The notes under the pieces are model-generated. The model was not told the origin of the DNA and did not search any database. It was given only the letters and a program-made list of their open reading frames with translations. Position numbers and translations under genes: made by a program. Below, piece by piece: positions 49,878 through 57,777 of a stretch of 64,000 nt of DNA. Source of the stretch: Nocardia flavorosea (GTDB taxonomy: Bacteria > Actinomycetota > Actinomycetes > Mycobacteriales > Mycobacteriaceae); NCBI RefSeq assembly GCF_015477805.1, contig NZ_JADLQL010000004.1:1-64000 (forward strand). The letters run 5' to 3'. Within the stretch, counting starts at the first letter, position 1. The number at the start of each line of letters is the position of its first letter.

Positions 49878-50905
49878 GATTGCCTCATCTCCGCCCGGCG
49901 GGCGAGCCAGATGAGCACCGGAGCGCCCAGGAACGCCGTGACCACACCCGCCGCGATTTCGTCCGGCGGGATGGCGATCCGGCCGAGCACATCGGCCAGC
50001 AGTACCAGGGTCGGGGCCAGCACCAGCGAATAGGCCACGATCCAGCGATAGTCCGGTCCCACGATCCAGCGGGCGATATGCGGTACCGCGAGGCCGACGA
50101 AGGTTATCGGCCCGACCGCCGCGGTCGCCGTACCGCACAGCAGGATCAGGGCCAGGGCGGTGAACGCGCGGGTGCGGGTCACCTGTACGCCGAGCGCGCG
50201 GGCCATATCGTCGCCCAGCGCCACGGCGTTGAGCGAGCGGGCGGCGACGGCGGCGAAAACGATTCCGATCAGGATGAAAGGGGTCGCGCCGGCGAGTACG
50301 TCGTAGCCGCGGCCGGTCAACGCGCCCGCGTCCCACTGCCGCATTTCCTCGAAGGCGCTCGAGTTCAGCAGGATCAGCCCCTTGGTGACACCGGTGAGCA
50401 CGGCGGTCACCGCGACGCCGGCCAGGGTCAGGCGGATCGGGTCGGTGCCACCGCGACCGACGGTCCCCAGCCGATACACCACCACCGACACTACCGCCGC
50501 CCCGGCGAAACCGAACCAGACATAGGAGGCGATCCCACTGGCGCCCAGATAGGCGACCGCGACCGCGATGGCGAAGGCCGCGCCCGCGTTGATTCCGAGC
50601 AATCCGGGATCGGCCAGCGGGTTGCGGGTGAGGCCCTGCATGAGACATCCGGCGATCCCGAGCGCACTGCCAGCGAGTAGCCCGAGCAGGGTGCGCGGCA
50701 GCCGGTATTCGCTGATGATCAGATCATCCGGTGATCCGCTGTGCTGCCACAACGCAGTAAAGATCTCCGTGATCGGAATCTGCTTGACACCGACTACAAG
50801 GCTGAGTACGCAGGCGAGAATCAGGAAGCCGGCGGCAAGTAACCACCCCATCCACCTGCGGGCAGAGGTTCGGGTGTGGTATTCATAGGACGAACCGGCC
50901 GTCAT
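49874..50905 (-). CDS. Ferric-siderophore importer permease 1 (FepD/FecC type)
   Basis: A 343-residue FecCD-type permease: EYRLPRTLLGLLAGSALGIA, NPLADPGLLGINAGAAFAIA, LGDDMARALGVQVTRTRAF and ITFVGLAVPHIARWIVGPDY, about ten membrane segments. It heads the importer operon (permease 1, permease 2, ATPase). An iron box lies ~105 bases upstream with TATAAA (minus strand, 51001-51006) as a likely -10, so uptake is iron-repressed in step with synthesis. No binding protein is in this operon; the one at 39180 should serve. Confidence 0.92.
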   Translation of the reverse strand: MTAGSSYEYHTRTSARRWMGWLLAAGFLILACVLSLVVGVKQIPITEIFTALWQHSGSPDDLIISEYRLPRTLLGLLAGSALGIAGCLMQGLTRNPLADPGLLGINAGAAFAIAVAVAYLGASGIASYVWFGFAGAAVVSVVVYRLGTVGRGGTDPIRLTLAGVAVTAVLTGVTKGLILLNSSAFEEMRQWDAGALTGRGYDVLAGATPFILIGIVFAAVAARSLNAVALGDDMARALGVQVTRTRAFTALALILLCGTATAAVGPITFVGLAVPHIARWIVGPDYRWIVAYSLVLAPTLVLLADVLGRIAIPPDEIAAGVVTAFLGAPVLIWLARRAEMRQS

Positions 50906-51007
50906 GACGCGGTGCTACATGAACTGTGCATCGAACCCGTCCCTTCCCGGCGTATATGAGATACGTCACGGTCATAGCTCACAATTTTTGTTAAGTAACC
51001 TTTATAG

Positions 51008-51026
51008 TGAGCGCAGGCTAACCTAA
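51008..51026 (-). promoter_or_regulatory. Iron box upstream of importer operon
   Basis: The 19-mer matches the IdeR/DtxR consensus at 15 of 19, with one perfect half (TTAGGTTAGCC on the minus strand). TATAAA at 51001-51006 is a probable -10, placing the box across the -35 and spacer. Confidence 0.7.
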
Positions 51027-51469
51027 CCTGACCAGGCTAGCAACAGACTGTGCCGAAACCGCACCGGCGGTTTCGCAGCAGCCGCCGACTGTTTCGGGTC
51101 CGGCTGTCGCGAGACCACGGGCGCAGGAGCGAAAGGATGACGGGATGCACTCCGCTGCCGGCTGTACCGCCTCCCCATCCGCTCCGGCACGGCGCGGAGC
51201 CACCGGCCACACCCGGCCGGGCTGTAAGAGATACACAGGGATGAGGGATTTGATGGCGCAGCATTTCGTCACCTGATCGCCCAGGTAGCGACGATTCGAC
51301 ACCACCGGTGGGCCTTCTGCATCCACCGGATTTCACCTGCGAATGCGCAGCAACCGGATAGGACCCGCGTTTCGCGCGTCACGATCCGGGATCTCGTGCT
51401 GCCGCTGTCGCCGGCTGCCGCGGCCACGGCCGCATCCGGCGGCATTCGCTAGACCATGAGGGACACACG
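51027..51469. other. Intergenic region upstream of porin genes
   Basis: No convincing gene. It holds a nine-base-pair hairpin (51054-51062 with 51067-51075) and a possible 35-codon frame at 51137-51244 with AGGAG eight bases upstream; its product (MTGCTPLPAVPPPHPLRHGA...) resembles nothing known and may be chance. The promoter for the porins must lie here. Confidence 0.35.
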
Positions 51470-52117
51470 ATGAATTTCAAAGGGATTGCTGCCACCGCGG
51501 CGATGACGGCGGCGGCTGTACTCGGCGTTGCCGGTGGAACGGCGACCGCGGATACGTTCGTGCCGCTACCGGCAGGCGAGAAGGCCGGCCCGAACGGGAA
51601 GATCGTTCGCGTCAACGAGAGCGCGCTGATCTCGCCGTCGCTGTCGGCCAACGGCGCGGGCCGCGTCGCCTGGCTGACCGCACAGGTGCACGCGGACGTC
51701 ACCCAGACCCCCGAGGGCGACCCGGGGCCGTGGAAGGGCCCGACCAACGCGCCGGGTACCAACAACTCCTCCACCCACGGCTCCTCCCGCCTGAGCACCG
51801 GCTATATCGTCGGCTGCCAGGTCAGCATCGCCGAGAACGCCTTCCAGGCCGGTATCGCCGGCAGCCTGAGCACCTCGACCCTGGGTGGCAGCGGATCCCT
51901 GAGCGTGAAACTCGGCCCCGGCGAAGTGAAGTTCGTCCACATCGAAGGCGTCGATATCAAGAAGCCCGGCCAGTACTGGGTCGATTACAAGGATGTCGAA
52001 ATGAACATCGAGGGCTGCGGCGGTTACGCCCAGGCCCGCTCGTACTCGGTCCTCGAGATCATCGGCGACCACTATTCCAAGACCACCCTGTACGGAGCTC
52101 CGTTCAGCATCGGCTGA
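51470..52117 (+). CDS. MspA-family porin 1
   Basis: A 215-residue secreted protein. It has a signal peptide (MAAAVLGVAGGTATA-like hydrophobic core, cleavage near ATA-DTF), then the MspA start DTFVPLPAGE, VRVNESALISPSLSANGAGR, GYIVGCQVSIAENAFQAGIA and the C-terminal CGGYAQARSYSVLEI. MspA proteins form octameric pores in the mycolate outer membrane for small hydrophilic solutes. GAGGGA lies seven bases before the ATG. It is 66 bases upstream of a second porin and ~570 bases from the divergent siderophore importer, which suggests but does not prove a part in iron entry. Confidence 0.88.
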   Translation: MNFKGIAATAAMTAAAVLGVAGGTATADTFVPLPAGEKAGPNGKIVRVNESALISPSLSANGAGRVAWLTAQVHADVTQTPEGDPGPWKGPTNAPGTNNSSTHGSSRLSTGYIVGCQVSIAENAFQAGIAGSLSTSTLGGSGSLSVKLGPGEVKFVHIEGVDIKKPGQYWVDYKDVEMNIEGCGGYAQARSYSVLEIIGDHYSKTTLYGAPFSIG

Positions 52118-52183
52118 CGCACGTCACCACTGGTCGATCAATCCGTCGCTGAACGGAATATCTCTTCCGAGAGGGAAAATCTC

Positions 52184-52846
52184 ATGTCTGTAGTGAAGAA
52201 GAGCGCCGTGCGCATCGCGAGCGTCGCCGCCGCGGCAGCCGCCGCCGTCGGTCTGCTCTCGACCGGCGCCGCCAACGCCGATACGTTCGTCCCGCTGCCC
52301 GGCGGCGAACTGCATCACACCCTGCCCAACGGGCTCGGGGTCACCGCCCGGATCGCCAACGAATCCGCGCTGATCAACCCCTCCATGGGTTCGACTCCGC
52401 TGCACCGCAACGCGTGGGTCTCGGGCAGCGCGCAGGTCGAGGTGCACGGTGAGCACAACGGCACCAAGATCACCCCGGGTTATGTCGTGGGCTGCCAGGT
52501 CGATATCAGCGGTGGCGGCGCCAACGGCGGCGCCGACGTGACCGGTAACGGCGACAACGTCACCGGCAAGCTCAGCAGCGGTGGCAACCTGACCCTCGGC
52601 CCCGGCCAGGCCACCTCGTTCCTGCTCCTCGACCTCGAGAAGCCGGATGTCTACGGTAACGAGGGTCACACCTTCGCGATCAAGTTCAAGGGCGCCAACG
52701 GCTCGGTGACTTGGAGCGACAGCACCATCGCCCTCAACGGTTGCGGCGGCTACGCCCAGGCCCGCTCGTTCGTGCGGGTCGAGGTGAGCACCGACCAGGG
52801 CATCTCCGAATTCCGCGTATGGGGCCAGCCCTTCAGCCTCGGCTGA
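52184..52846 (+). CDS. MspA-family porin 2
   Basis: A 220-residue paralogue of porin 1, with signal peptide (VAAAAAAAVGLLSTGAANA) and mature start DTFVPLPGGE. It shares ARIANESALINPSMGS, TPGYVVGCQVDISGGGA and CGGYAQARSFVRVEV. It has an inserted Gly/Asn-rich turn (GGANGGADVTGNGDN) where porin 1 is Ser/Thr-rich. GAGAGGGA precedes the ATG by about eight bases. The pair is probably one operon ending at the strong hairpin at 52861. They may form homo- or hetero-octamers. Confidence 0.88.
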   Translation: MSVVKKSAVRIASVAAAAAAAVGLLSTGAANADTFVPLPGGELHHTLPNGLGVTARIANESALINPSMGSTPLHRNAWVSGSAQVEVHGEHNGTKITPGYVVGCQVDISGGGANGGADVTGNGDNVTGKLSSGGNLTLGPGQATSFLLLDLEKPDVYGNEGHTFAIKFKGANGSVTWSDSTIALNGCGGYAQARSFVRVEVSTDQGISEFRVWGQPFSLG

Positions 52847-52860
52847 TCGGCACGTTCTAC

Positions 52861-52909
52861 GGAAACGACGGTAGCCCCGGTCTTTTCGGCCGGGGCTACC
52901 GTCGTTTCC
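52861..52909. terminator. 20-bp perfect stem terminator
   Basis: Bases 52861-52880 and 52890-52909 are perfect complements around a nine-base loop (TCTTTTCGG). It stands between the porin stop and the convergent ABC permease stop and should terminate both transcripts. Confidence 0.85.
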
Positions 52910-52943
52910 CGGGGCTGCGGTTACGTGCCGACCGCCGGACGCT

Positions 52944-53750
52944 TCACCGGATCCGCCGGCGCCGCAGCGGCGCGGCCGCTCGTACGGCCACGGAGAACAG
53001 GAAGAGCGTCACCGCGACGGCCAGGAAGTAGATCAGCGAGCCCGTCGGCCCGAACCGCGGGAGGAACGCCATTTCCTGCCCGGTCGCCGCCACCCCGTTG
53101 AGGAACGGCGCATACGCCTGCAGGGCATACCCGTTGGGCAGCAGGCTGATCGAATTCTCCACGAGATGCACCCAGAACAGCACCACCGCCACAGCTGCCG
53201 CGGGGGCGCGCACCACCGAGCCGACGGCGATACCGATCCCACAGGCGATGAACGCGTAGAGCGGCACCGTCCACAGGAACCGGATGCCGGCCGGGCTGCC
53301 GATATCCACCGCGCCGTAGACATGCGGGAAGCGCAACGGCAGCACCGTCATGATCAGCACGAGCAGCACCAGGGTGACCAGTGCAGCGACGACGCCGTAG
53401 AAGATCCAGCGGGCCAGCGCCATCGTCCACGCGCGGGGGAACAGGAAGGCCGCGAGGTCACTCGTCCGGCCCCGCTGTGCGGCGGCATGGGCGTAGGCCG
53501 CGGTCACGGTCAGTACCGAAACGGCCGAAGTGATCACCCAGTACACCGAGTTCGCGGTGGCCACCGACATCACCTCCAACTGCCCGGGGATCGTCGCGAA
53601 CCGTTCGGCGACCGCCGCGATCCCGAACGTGACCAGCAGCGGCAGCAGTATTGCCAGCGGTACCGCGACCGTCCAGAGGAAACCGCGTCCGGCCGTCCGC
53701 GTCCATTCCGCGGCGATACCGCGGCAGATCCGAACCGCCGCCGGGCTCAC
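52944..53750 (-). CDS. ABC-2 type exporter permease
   Basis: A 268-residue membrane protein with about six hydrophobic segments (AVPLAILLPLLVTFGIAAVA, VITSAVSVLTVTAAYAHAAA, VVAALVTLVLLVLIMTVLPL, AVAVVLFWVHLVENSISLLP). The form is that of ABC-2 permeases in bacteriocin-immunity and drug exporters. The GTG start overlaps the ATPase stop (GTGA), so the two subunits are coupled. It is third in an operon led by a secreted MTB12-like protein behind an iron-box-like site. The cargo is unknown. Confidence 0.75.
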   Translation of the reverse strand: MSPAAVRICRGIAAEWTRTAGRGFLWTVAVPLAILLPLLVTFGIAAVAERFATIPGQLEVMSVATANSVYWVITSAVSVLTVTAAYAHAAAQRGRTSDLAAFLFPRAWTMALARWIFYGVVAALVTLVLLVLIMTVLPLRFPHVYGAVDIGSPAGIRFLWTVPLYAFIACGIGIAVGSVVRAPAAAVAVVLFWVHLVENSISLLPNGYALQAYAPFLNGVAATGQEMAFLPRFGPTGSLIYFLAVAVTLFLFSVAVRAAAPLRRRRIR

Positions 53751-54487
53751 GACCGCCCGCCTGCCGGTGTGGGATCGCCCGGCATACCGGCGATCCGGAG
53801 ATAGACGTCCTCGAGAGTCTTCTCCGCAGGGCGGCGCGATTCCAGCAGCCCGGTGAGTGTGTCGTCGGCCAGTACCCGGCCGCCGCCGAGGACCACCACC
53901 CGGTCGGCGGTGCGCTCGACCTCGTCGAGGGTATGCGTGGTGACCAGAACACAGGTCCCGGCTTCGGCGAGATCGCGCAGCAGTGTGCGCAGCCAGCGGA
54001 TGCCCGCGATATCCAGTCCGTTGAACGGTTCGTCGAGCAGTAATGTCCGCGGCGCGGACAGCAGCGCCGCGGCGATTCCGGCCCGTTGCAGCATGCCGAG
54101 CGAATAGTGGCCGAGCCGCCGGTCGGCCACGTCGGTGAGCCGCACGATATCCAGTACCTCACCTACTCGGGCGGTGGGGATCCCGCGGGCCCGGGCGATC
54201 CAGCGCAGATGCCGCCGGACGGTATGGCGTGGATCGAAAGCCCGGTAGTCGAGATGCATACCTAGGGTCGCCGGGGTCTCACGATGCGCACGCACCGGCT
54301 GTCCGTCGACGCGTACCGATCCCGCGGCCGGTGCGATGATCCCGCAGATACCGCGCAACAAAGTCGTTTTCCCGGTGCCGTTGAGTCCGAGCAGGCAGGT
54401 GAGCGCGCCGTCGGGGACGGTCATCGCCTCGACCTCCAGGACGGTCCTGCCCGGGAAACCCACGGCGAGCTCACGCAGTTCGATCAT
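53747..54487 (-). CDS. ABC exporter ATPase
   Basis: A 246-residue ATPase. Walker A is LLGLNGTGKTTLLRGI, Walker B is RTLLLDEPFNGLDIAG and the H-loop is VTTHTLDEVERTADR. The signature is YSLGMLQR rather than LSGGQ, as in CcmA/NatA and antibiotic-immunity exporters. It sits between the MTB12-like gene (7 bases upstream) and the permease (overlapping), so all three are one operon. It may secrete or extract a small molecule or peptide; a link with the siderophore is suggested only by location and the upstream box. Confidence 0.82.
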   Translation of the reverse strand: MIELRELAVGFPGRTVLEVEAMTVPDGALTCLLGLNGTGKTTLLRGICGIIAPAAGSVRVDGQPVRAHRETPATLGMHLDYRAFDPRHTVRRHLRWIARARGIPTARVGEVLDIVRLTDVADRRLGHYSLGMLQRAGIAAALLSAPRTLLLDEPFNGLDIAGIRWLRTLLRDLAEAGTCVLVTTHTLDEVERTADRVVVLGGGRVLADDTLTGLLESRRPAEKTLEDVYLRIAGMPGDPTPAGGRS

Positions 54488-54494
54488 CGCCCGG

Positions 54495-54977
54495 TCAGAA
54501 CGTGCACGGGATCGACAGACCCACCGCCTGCACGCCCGCGCACAGCGAGCTGTTGGCCAGTTTCCACGTACCGTCGATGCGCTTCCAGGTGACCTCCATC
54601 GCCAGCGCCGGCCGACCCGACGAGCTGGTGCGCAGCATGGCGGTGTGTTCGGTGGCGGTATGGGTTTCGGGCCCGGTCACCTCGCCCGAGCCGAGCGGGG
54701 CACGGAACAGTCCCAGCCGGTACACGGTGCGCGGAACGACCACCGCGTCCATCCCGCCCTCCAGATTGGCCGCTTTGGCCTCGTCGGACGCGGCGGTGGC
54801 GACCAGGAAACGGACCTGCGCGTTCAATTCCGCGAGAGACGGCACCTCGCTGGTGATCCGGAATTCGCCGGACTGGGCGGAAGCGGCGGGAGCGGACAGC
54901 AGCGCCGTACCGGCCAGGATCGCCACCACCGCTGCCACGGCGGCCGTGGCGCGGGCAACGAGGTGGTAGTTCTTCAT
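54495..54977 (-). CDS. Secreted MTB12-like protein
   Basis: A 160-residue exported protein. It has a signal peptide (VAAVVAILAGTALLSAPAAS, cleavage near ASA-QS) and a mature part resembling the low-molecular-weight antigen MTB12 family: SLAELNAQVRFLVATAASDE, AANLEGGMDAV and the C-terminal WKLANSSLCAGVQAVGLSIP with two Cys that could pair. The family is exported in mycobacteria with unknown function. Here it heads an operon with an ABC-2 exporter, and an iron-box-like sequence lies 66 bases upstream, making iron-dependent expression plausible. Confidence 0.75.
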   Translation of the reverse strand: MKNYHLVARATAAVAAVVAILAGTALLSAPAASAQSGEFRITSEVPSLAELNAQVRFLVATAASDEAKAANLEGGMDAVVVPRTVYRLGLFRAPLGSGEVTGPETHTATEHTAMLRTSSSGRPALAMEVTWKRIDGTWKLANSSLCAGVQAVGLSIPCTF

Positions 54978-55042
54978 TTATTTACCTCTCGAGATGATTT
55001 ACCGGCAAGCGGCGAAGTCGGCTAAAGTACCTGTTGACATCA

Positions 55043-55061
55043 GAAAGTTAGCGTAGCCTAA
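55043..55061 (-). promoter_or_regulatory. Weak iron-box-like site upstream of MTB12-like operon
   Basis: The 19-mer matches the IdeR/DtxR consensus at 14 of 19 and keeps GTTAGC and CCTAA. It is 66 bases upstream of the secreted-protein ATG in an A/T-rich stretch suited to a promoter. It is weaker than the other three boxes. Confidence 0.5.
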
Positions 55062-55142
55062 TCCATCGGGTCAATACTCATTTAAATGATCGATACGAGG
55101 AACTGCTGCAACTGCCGGAAAGGAGGCGAGACAATGTCCGGC

Positions 55143-55793
55143 TCAGTTCGCGCTCGGTACGCGACTGCTCAACCGCAGTGTGATACCACAATCGCCGGCG
55201 GCATCCGGGGTGGTGGCGACGTCGTACTGGGCTGCCAGCGCCGCCGAATGCCGTTCCAGCACCCGTTCGATCAAGCCCTGCTGGATACCGATCACGATCT
55301 CCGGCGCGCCCCGGGCGATACGGCGCAGCGGGCAGTTGCACATCCGGATCTCGTGCACTCCGAAACTCGACACCGTGGACGCGATCCGGAACCCCAGCCG
55401 GTTCAGCGTCGTCGCCACCACGGTGACCGGATCCGGCACTCCGTCCTGCGGGGCCGCGATCCCCGTCAAACCGTCGGCCCAGGCCCGGCCGGCCGCGACC
55501 CCGGCGGCCCGCCGCAACTCCGGAGTGTCGCCGAGCTGGGCCAGCAACGCGTCCAGCACCGTCGCCATCGGGTCCGCGCCCACGGCGATATAGCCCTTAC
55601 GGGGCCGGCCCACCGTCACCGACGGCAGCCAGGTGCCCTCGACCACGCCCTCGTCGATCAGGGCGTTCAAATGGAAACGCGCGGTGGTGATGTGGATCCC
55701 CAGCGTGCGCGCGATCACCGGCGCGTCCAGTGGTTCCAGCGAATCCCGTACGAGCGCCAGAACCCTGTCGCGCTGCTTACGCGTCCCGGCCAT
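55143..55793 (-). CDS. HTH regulator with SufR-like cysteine motif
   Basis: A 216-residue regulator with an N-terminal winged helix (QRDRVLALVRDSLEPLDAPV, HITTARFHLNALIDEG) and a C-terminal domain with CNCPLRRIARGAPEIVIGI. The same region in SufR-like proteins carries Fe-S ligand cysteines, so redox or iron-sulfur sensing is possible, though only this one Cys cluster is visible. GAGGAG lies five bases before the ATG. It is divergent from the methyltransferase-cupin pair, 77 bases away, and is the obvious candidate to control it. Confidence 0.75.
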   Translation of the reverse strand: MAGTRKQRDRVLALVRDSLEPLDAPVIARTLGIHITTARFHLNALIDEGVVEGTWLPSVTVGRPRKGYIAVGADPMATVLDALLAQLGDTPELRRAAGVAAGRAWADGLTGIAAPQDGVPDPVTVVATTLNRLGFRIASTVSSFGVHEIRMCNCPLRRIARGAPEIVIGIQQGLIERVLERHSAALAAQYDVATTPDAAGDCGITLRLSSRVPSAN

Positions 55794-55870
55794 CGCACTC
55801 CTCTCACACCACCCGGCCACTCCCCCGCAATTGGATTGTAGAACCGTGAACCCCACCGGCAGGAGCCCGC

Positions 55871-56665
55871 ATGAACGCACCACTCCCCTTCGAACAGCGC
55901 GATTCCGCGCATCTACCGGGCCACTGGTTACTGGCCCGGCTCGGTAAACGCATTCTGCGACCCGGCGGGCGCGAACTCACCGAGCGGATGCTCGACGACG
56001 CCCGGCTCAGCGGCGCCGACGTCGTCGAACTCGCCCCCGGGCTCGGTAAGACCGCCACCGAGATCCTGCGCCGGCGACCGGCGAGCTACCGGGGCGTGGA
56101 GGCCGATGACGCGGCGGCCGTGCTCACCTCCGCCGCGATCGGCGATGCCGGCACGGTGTGCCGGGGCGATGCCGCCGATACCGGCCTGGACGCCGAATCC
56201 GCGGACGCGGTGGTCGGCGAAGCCATGCTCACCATGCAGACCGATCCGCACAAATCCGCGATCATCGCCGAGGCGTTCCGGGTGCTGCGCCCCGGCGGCC
56301 GCTACGCCATCCACGAAATGGCCTTGGCGCCGGACGACCTGCCCGACAGCGTCAAAACCGATATCCGCAAAGCACTCGCCCGCTCCATCAAGGTCAACGC
56401 CCGGCCGCTGACCCGGGAGGAATGGGTCGCGCTCCTGGTGGCGGGCGGGTTCGAGATCGAAACCGTCGGTTTCGCCGCGATGGCGCTGCTGCGCCCGCGC
56501 CGGGTACTGGCCGACGAGGGCCTGCTCGGCACCGCGCGGATCGTCCGCAACGTCCTGCGCGACAAATCCGCTCGCACCCGGGTACTCGATATGCGCGCCA
56601 CCTTCGAGCGCCATCGCCACCATCTCACCGCCATCGAAATCATCGCAAGGAAGCCGGCAGCATGA
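55871..56665 (+). CDS. SAM-dependent methyltransferase
   Basis: A 264-residue class I methyltransferase. Motif I is VVELAPGLGKTATEILRR near residue 53, followed by YRGVEADDAAAVL, and motif with AFRVLRPGGRYAIHEMAL. REEWVALLVAGGFEIETVGF closes the fold. It methylates an unknown substrate. Its stop overlaps the cupin start as ATGA, so the two are coupled. Together with the divergent HTH gene this looks like a small regulated detoxification or stress unit. Confidence 0.8.
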   Translation: MNAPLPFEQRDSAHLPGHWLLARLGKRILRPGGRELTERMLDDARLSGADVVELAPGLGKTATEILRRRPASYRGVEADDAAAVLTSAAIGDAGTVCRGDAADTGLDAESADAVVGEAMLTMQTDPHKSAIIAEAFRVLRPGGRYAIHEMALAPDDLPDSVKTDIRKALARSIKVNARPLTREEWVALLVAGGFEIETVGFAAMALLRPRRVLADEGLLGTARIVRNVLRDKSARTRVLDMRATFERHRHHLTAIEIIARKPAA

Positions 56666-57021
56666 GCGAGACGACCAGCAGCCCCGTAGCCACCGGCACC
56701 ACCGAGTGGACACCCCGCGACGGCGCCGCCCCCCACGCCCAGCGCCTGCTGAGCGGTAGCGGCCTGACCATGGTCCGGATCAGTTTCCGCCGCGGTCAGA
56801 TCCTCGACGAACACCGCGCGCCCGGCCCGATCCTCGTCCAATGCCTCAGCGGCGATATCGAATTGGACGTCGACACCCCGGCCGGCCGGGAAACCCACCG
56901 GCTCGCGGCGGGGTCGGTGCTCCATATCGACGCCGGGCTGATGCACCGGCTCACCGCCGCGGACGATTCGGTGGTTCAGGTGGTCCTGCACCGCAACGTA
57001 GCCGGTCCCGCCGCCTCCTGA
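56662..57021 (+). CDS. Cupin-domain protein
   Basis: A 119-residue single-domain cupin. The fold is seen as GQILDEHRAPGPILVQCLSG, RLAAGSVLHIDAGLMHRLTA and ADDSVVQVVLH. Metal-ligand positions are partly kept (E-H in the first motif, M-H in the second). It starts in an ATGA overlap with the methyltransferase. Small cupins bind metals or act as dioxygenases, isomerases or sensors; this one may process or bind the methyltransferase product. Confidence 0.8.
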   Translation: MSETTSSPVATGTTEWTPRDGAAPHAQRLLSGSGLTMVRISFRRGQILDEHRAPGPILVQCLSGDIELDVDTPAGRETHRLAAGSVLHIDAGLMHRLTAADDSVVQVVLHRNVAGPAAS

Positions 57022-57293
57022 TCCGCCGCAACGGCCCCGGTACGGCGGTTCGCGATCGACCGCCTCCGTCGAGTTGTCACCCGCTGTACCGGGTACACCG
57101 GTCGCCGGCGAATATCGCGGGATGAGCGGAATCGTGGCGGCGCTCCCCGGCACAGCGCGCGCGGGCGCATTCCTGTATCGATGCGGTGAGGTGCCGGCTC
57201 AGGGCCGGTACCCGCCGACTGCTGTGGCCGGCTCGCACCGGATACGGCGACTGCGGTGGTGGCGGCAGAACACCCGGTCGGGCCGGGCCGGGT

Positions 57294-57683
57294 TCACGGA
57301 TGGGGCCAGCCGGACTCGGGCCCGCCGGGCGGGCAGATCCAGAGGTTGTCGTGCAGACAGGCCGTCCACGCCTCGTAGGGGCCCTGGGGCGGGCAGACGA
57401 TCGACGCGCCGGTGTCGAAGCCGAGGACGAGTTCCCAGTCCCGCACCCGCGCGGCGGTCACGCGGTGGTTCAGCAGGCCCAGAACCGGGCCTGCCGTGAG
57501 TGGGTCGTCCTCGACCCGGATATCCTGTGTTCCGCCCGCCGCGTCGTGGAGCCGGCAATCCGTCAGGTCGATATGGACGCCGGGCGCGCCGGCGGTTCCG
57601 AGTTCGAAAACCAAGCGGATAAAGGATTTCCACACCCAGATCTGTTCGATTTCACGCCCGCTCAATGCGGAGAACTCTCCCAC
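57294..57683 (-). CDS. DUF6188 family protein
   Basis: A 129-residue cytoplasmic protein: LSGREIEQIWVWKSFIRLVF, then DLTDCRLHDAAGG and ELVLGFDTGASIVCPPQGPY. The order of strands fits the DUF6188 family, whose members often neighbour secretion or toxin-immunity genes in actinobacteria but have no known function. No ribosome site is strong. It converges with nothing obvious and is 95 bases from yaeQ, which runs the other way. Confidence 0.65.
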   Translation of the reverse strand: MGEFSALSGREIEQIWVWKSFIRLVFELGTAGAPGVHIDLTDCRLHDAAGGTQDIRVEDDPLTAGPVLGLLNHRVTAARVRDWELVLGFDTGASIVCPPQGPYEAWTACLHDNLWICPPGGPESGWPHP

Positions 57684-57777
57684 GACGCGATCGTAGCGAG
57701 AATTTCCCCGGCGCGGCGGGCGTCCGGCTAGTACACGCGGTAACGGGGTTCGGCCGGGGTACTAGGCTGACCCGACT

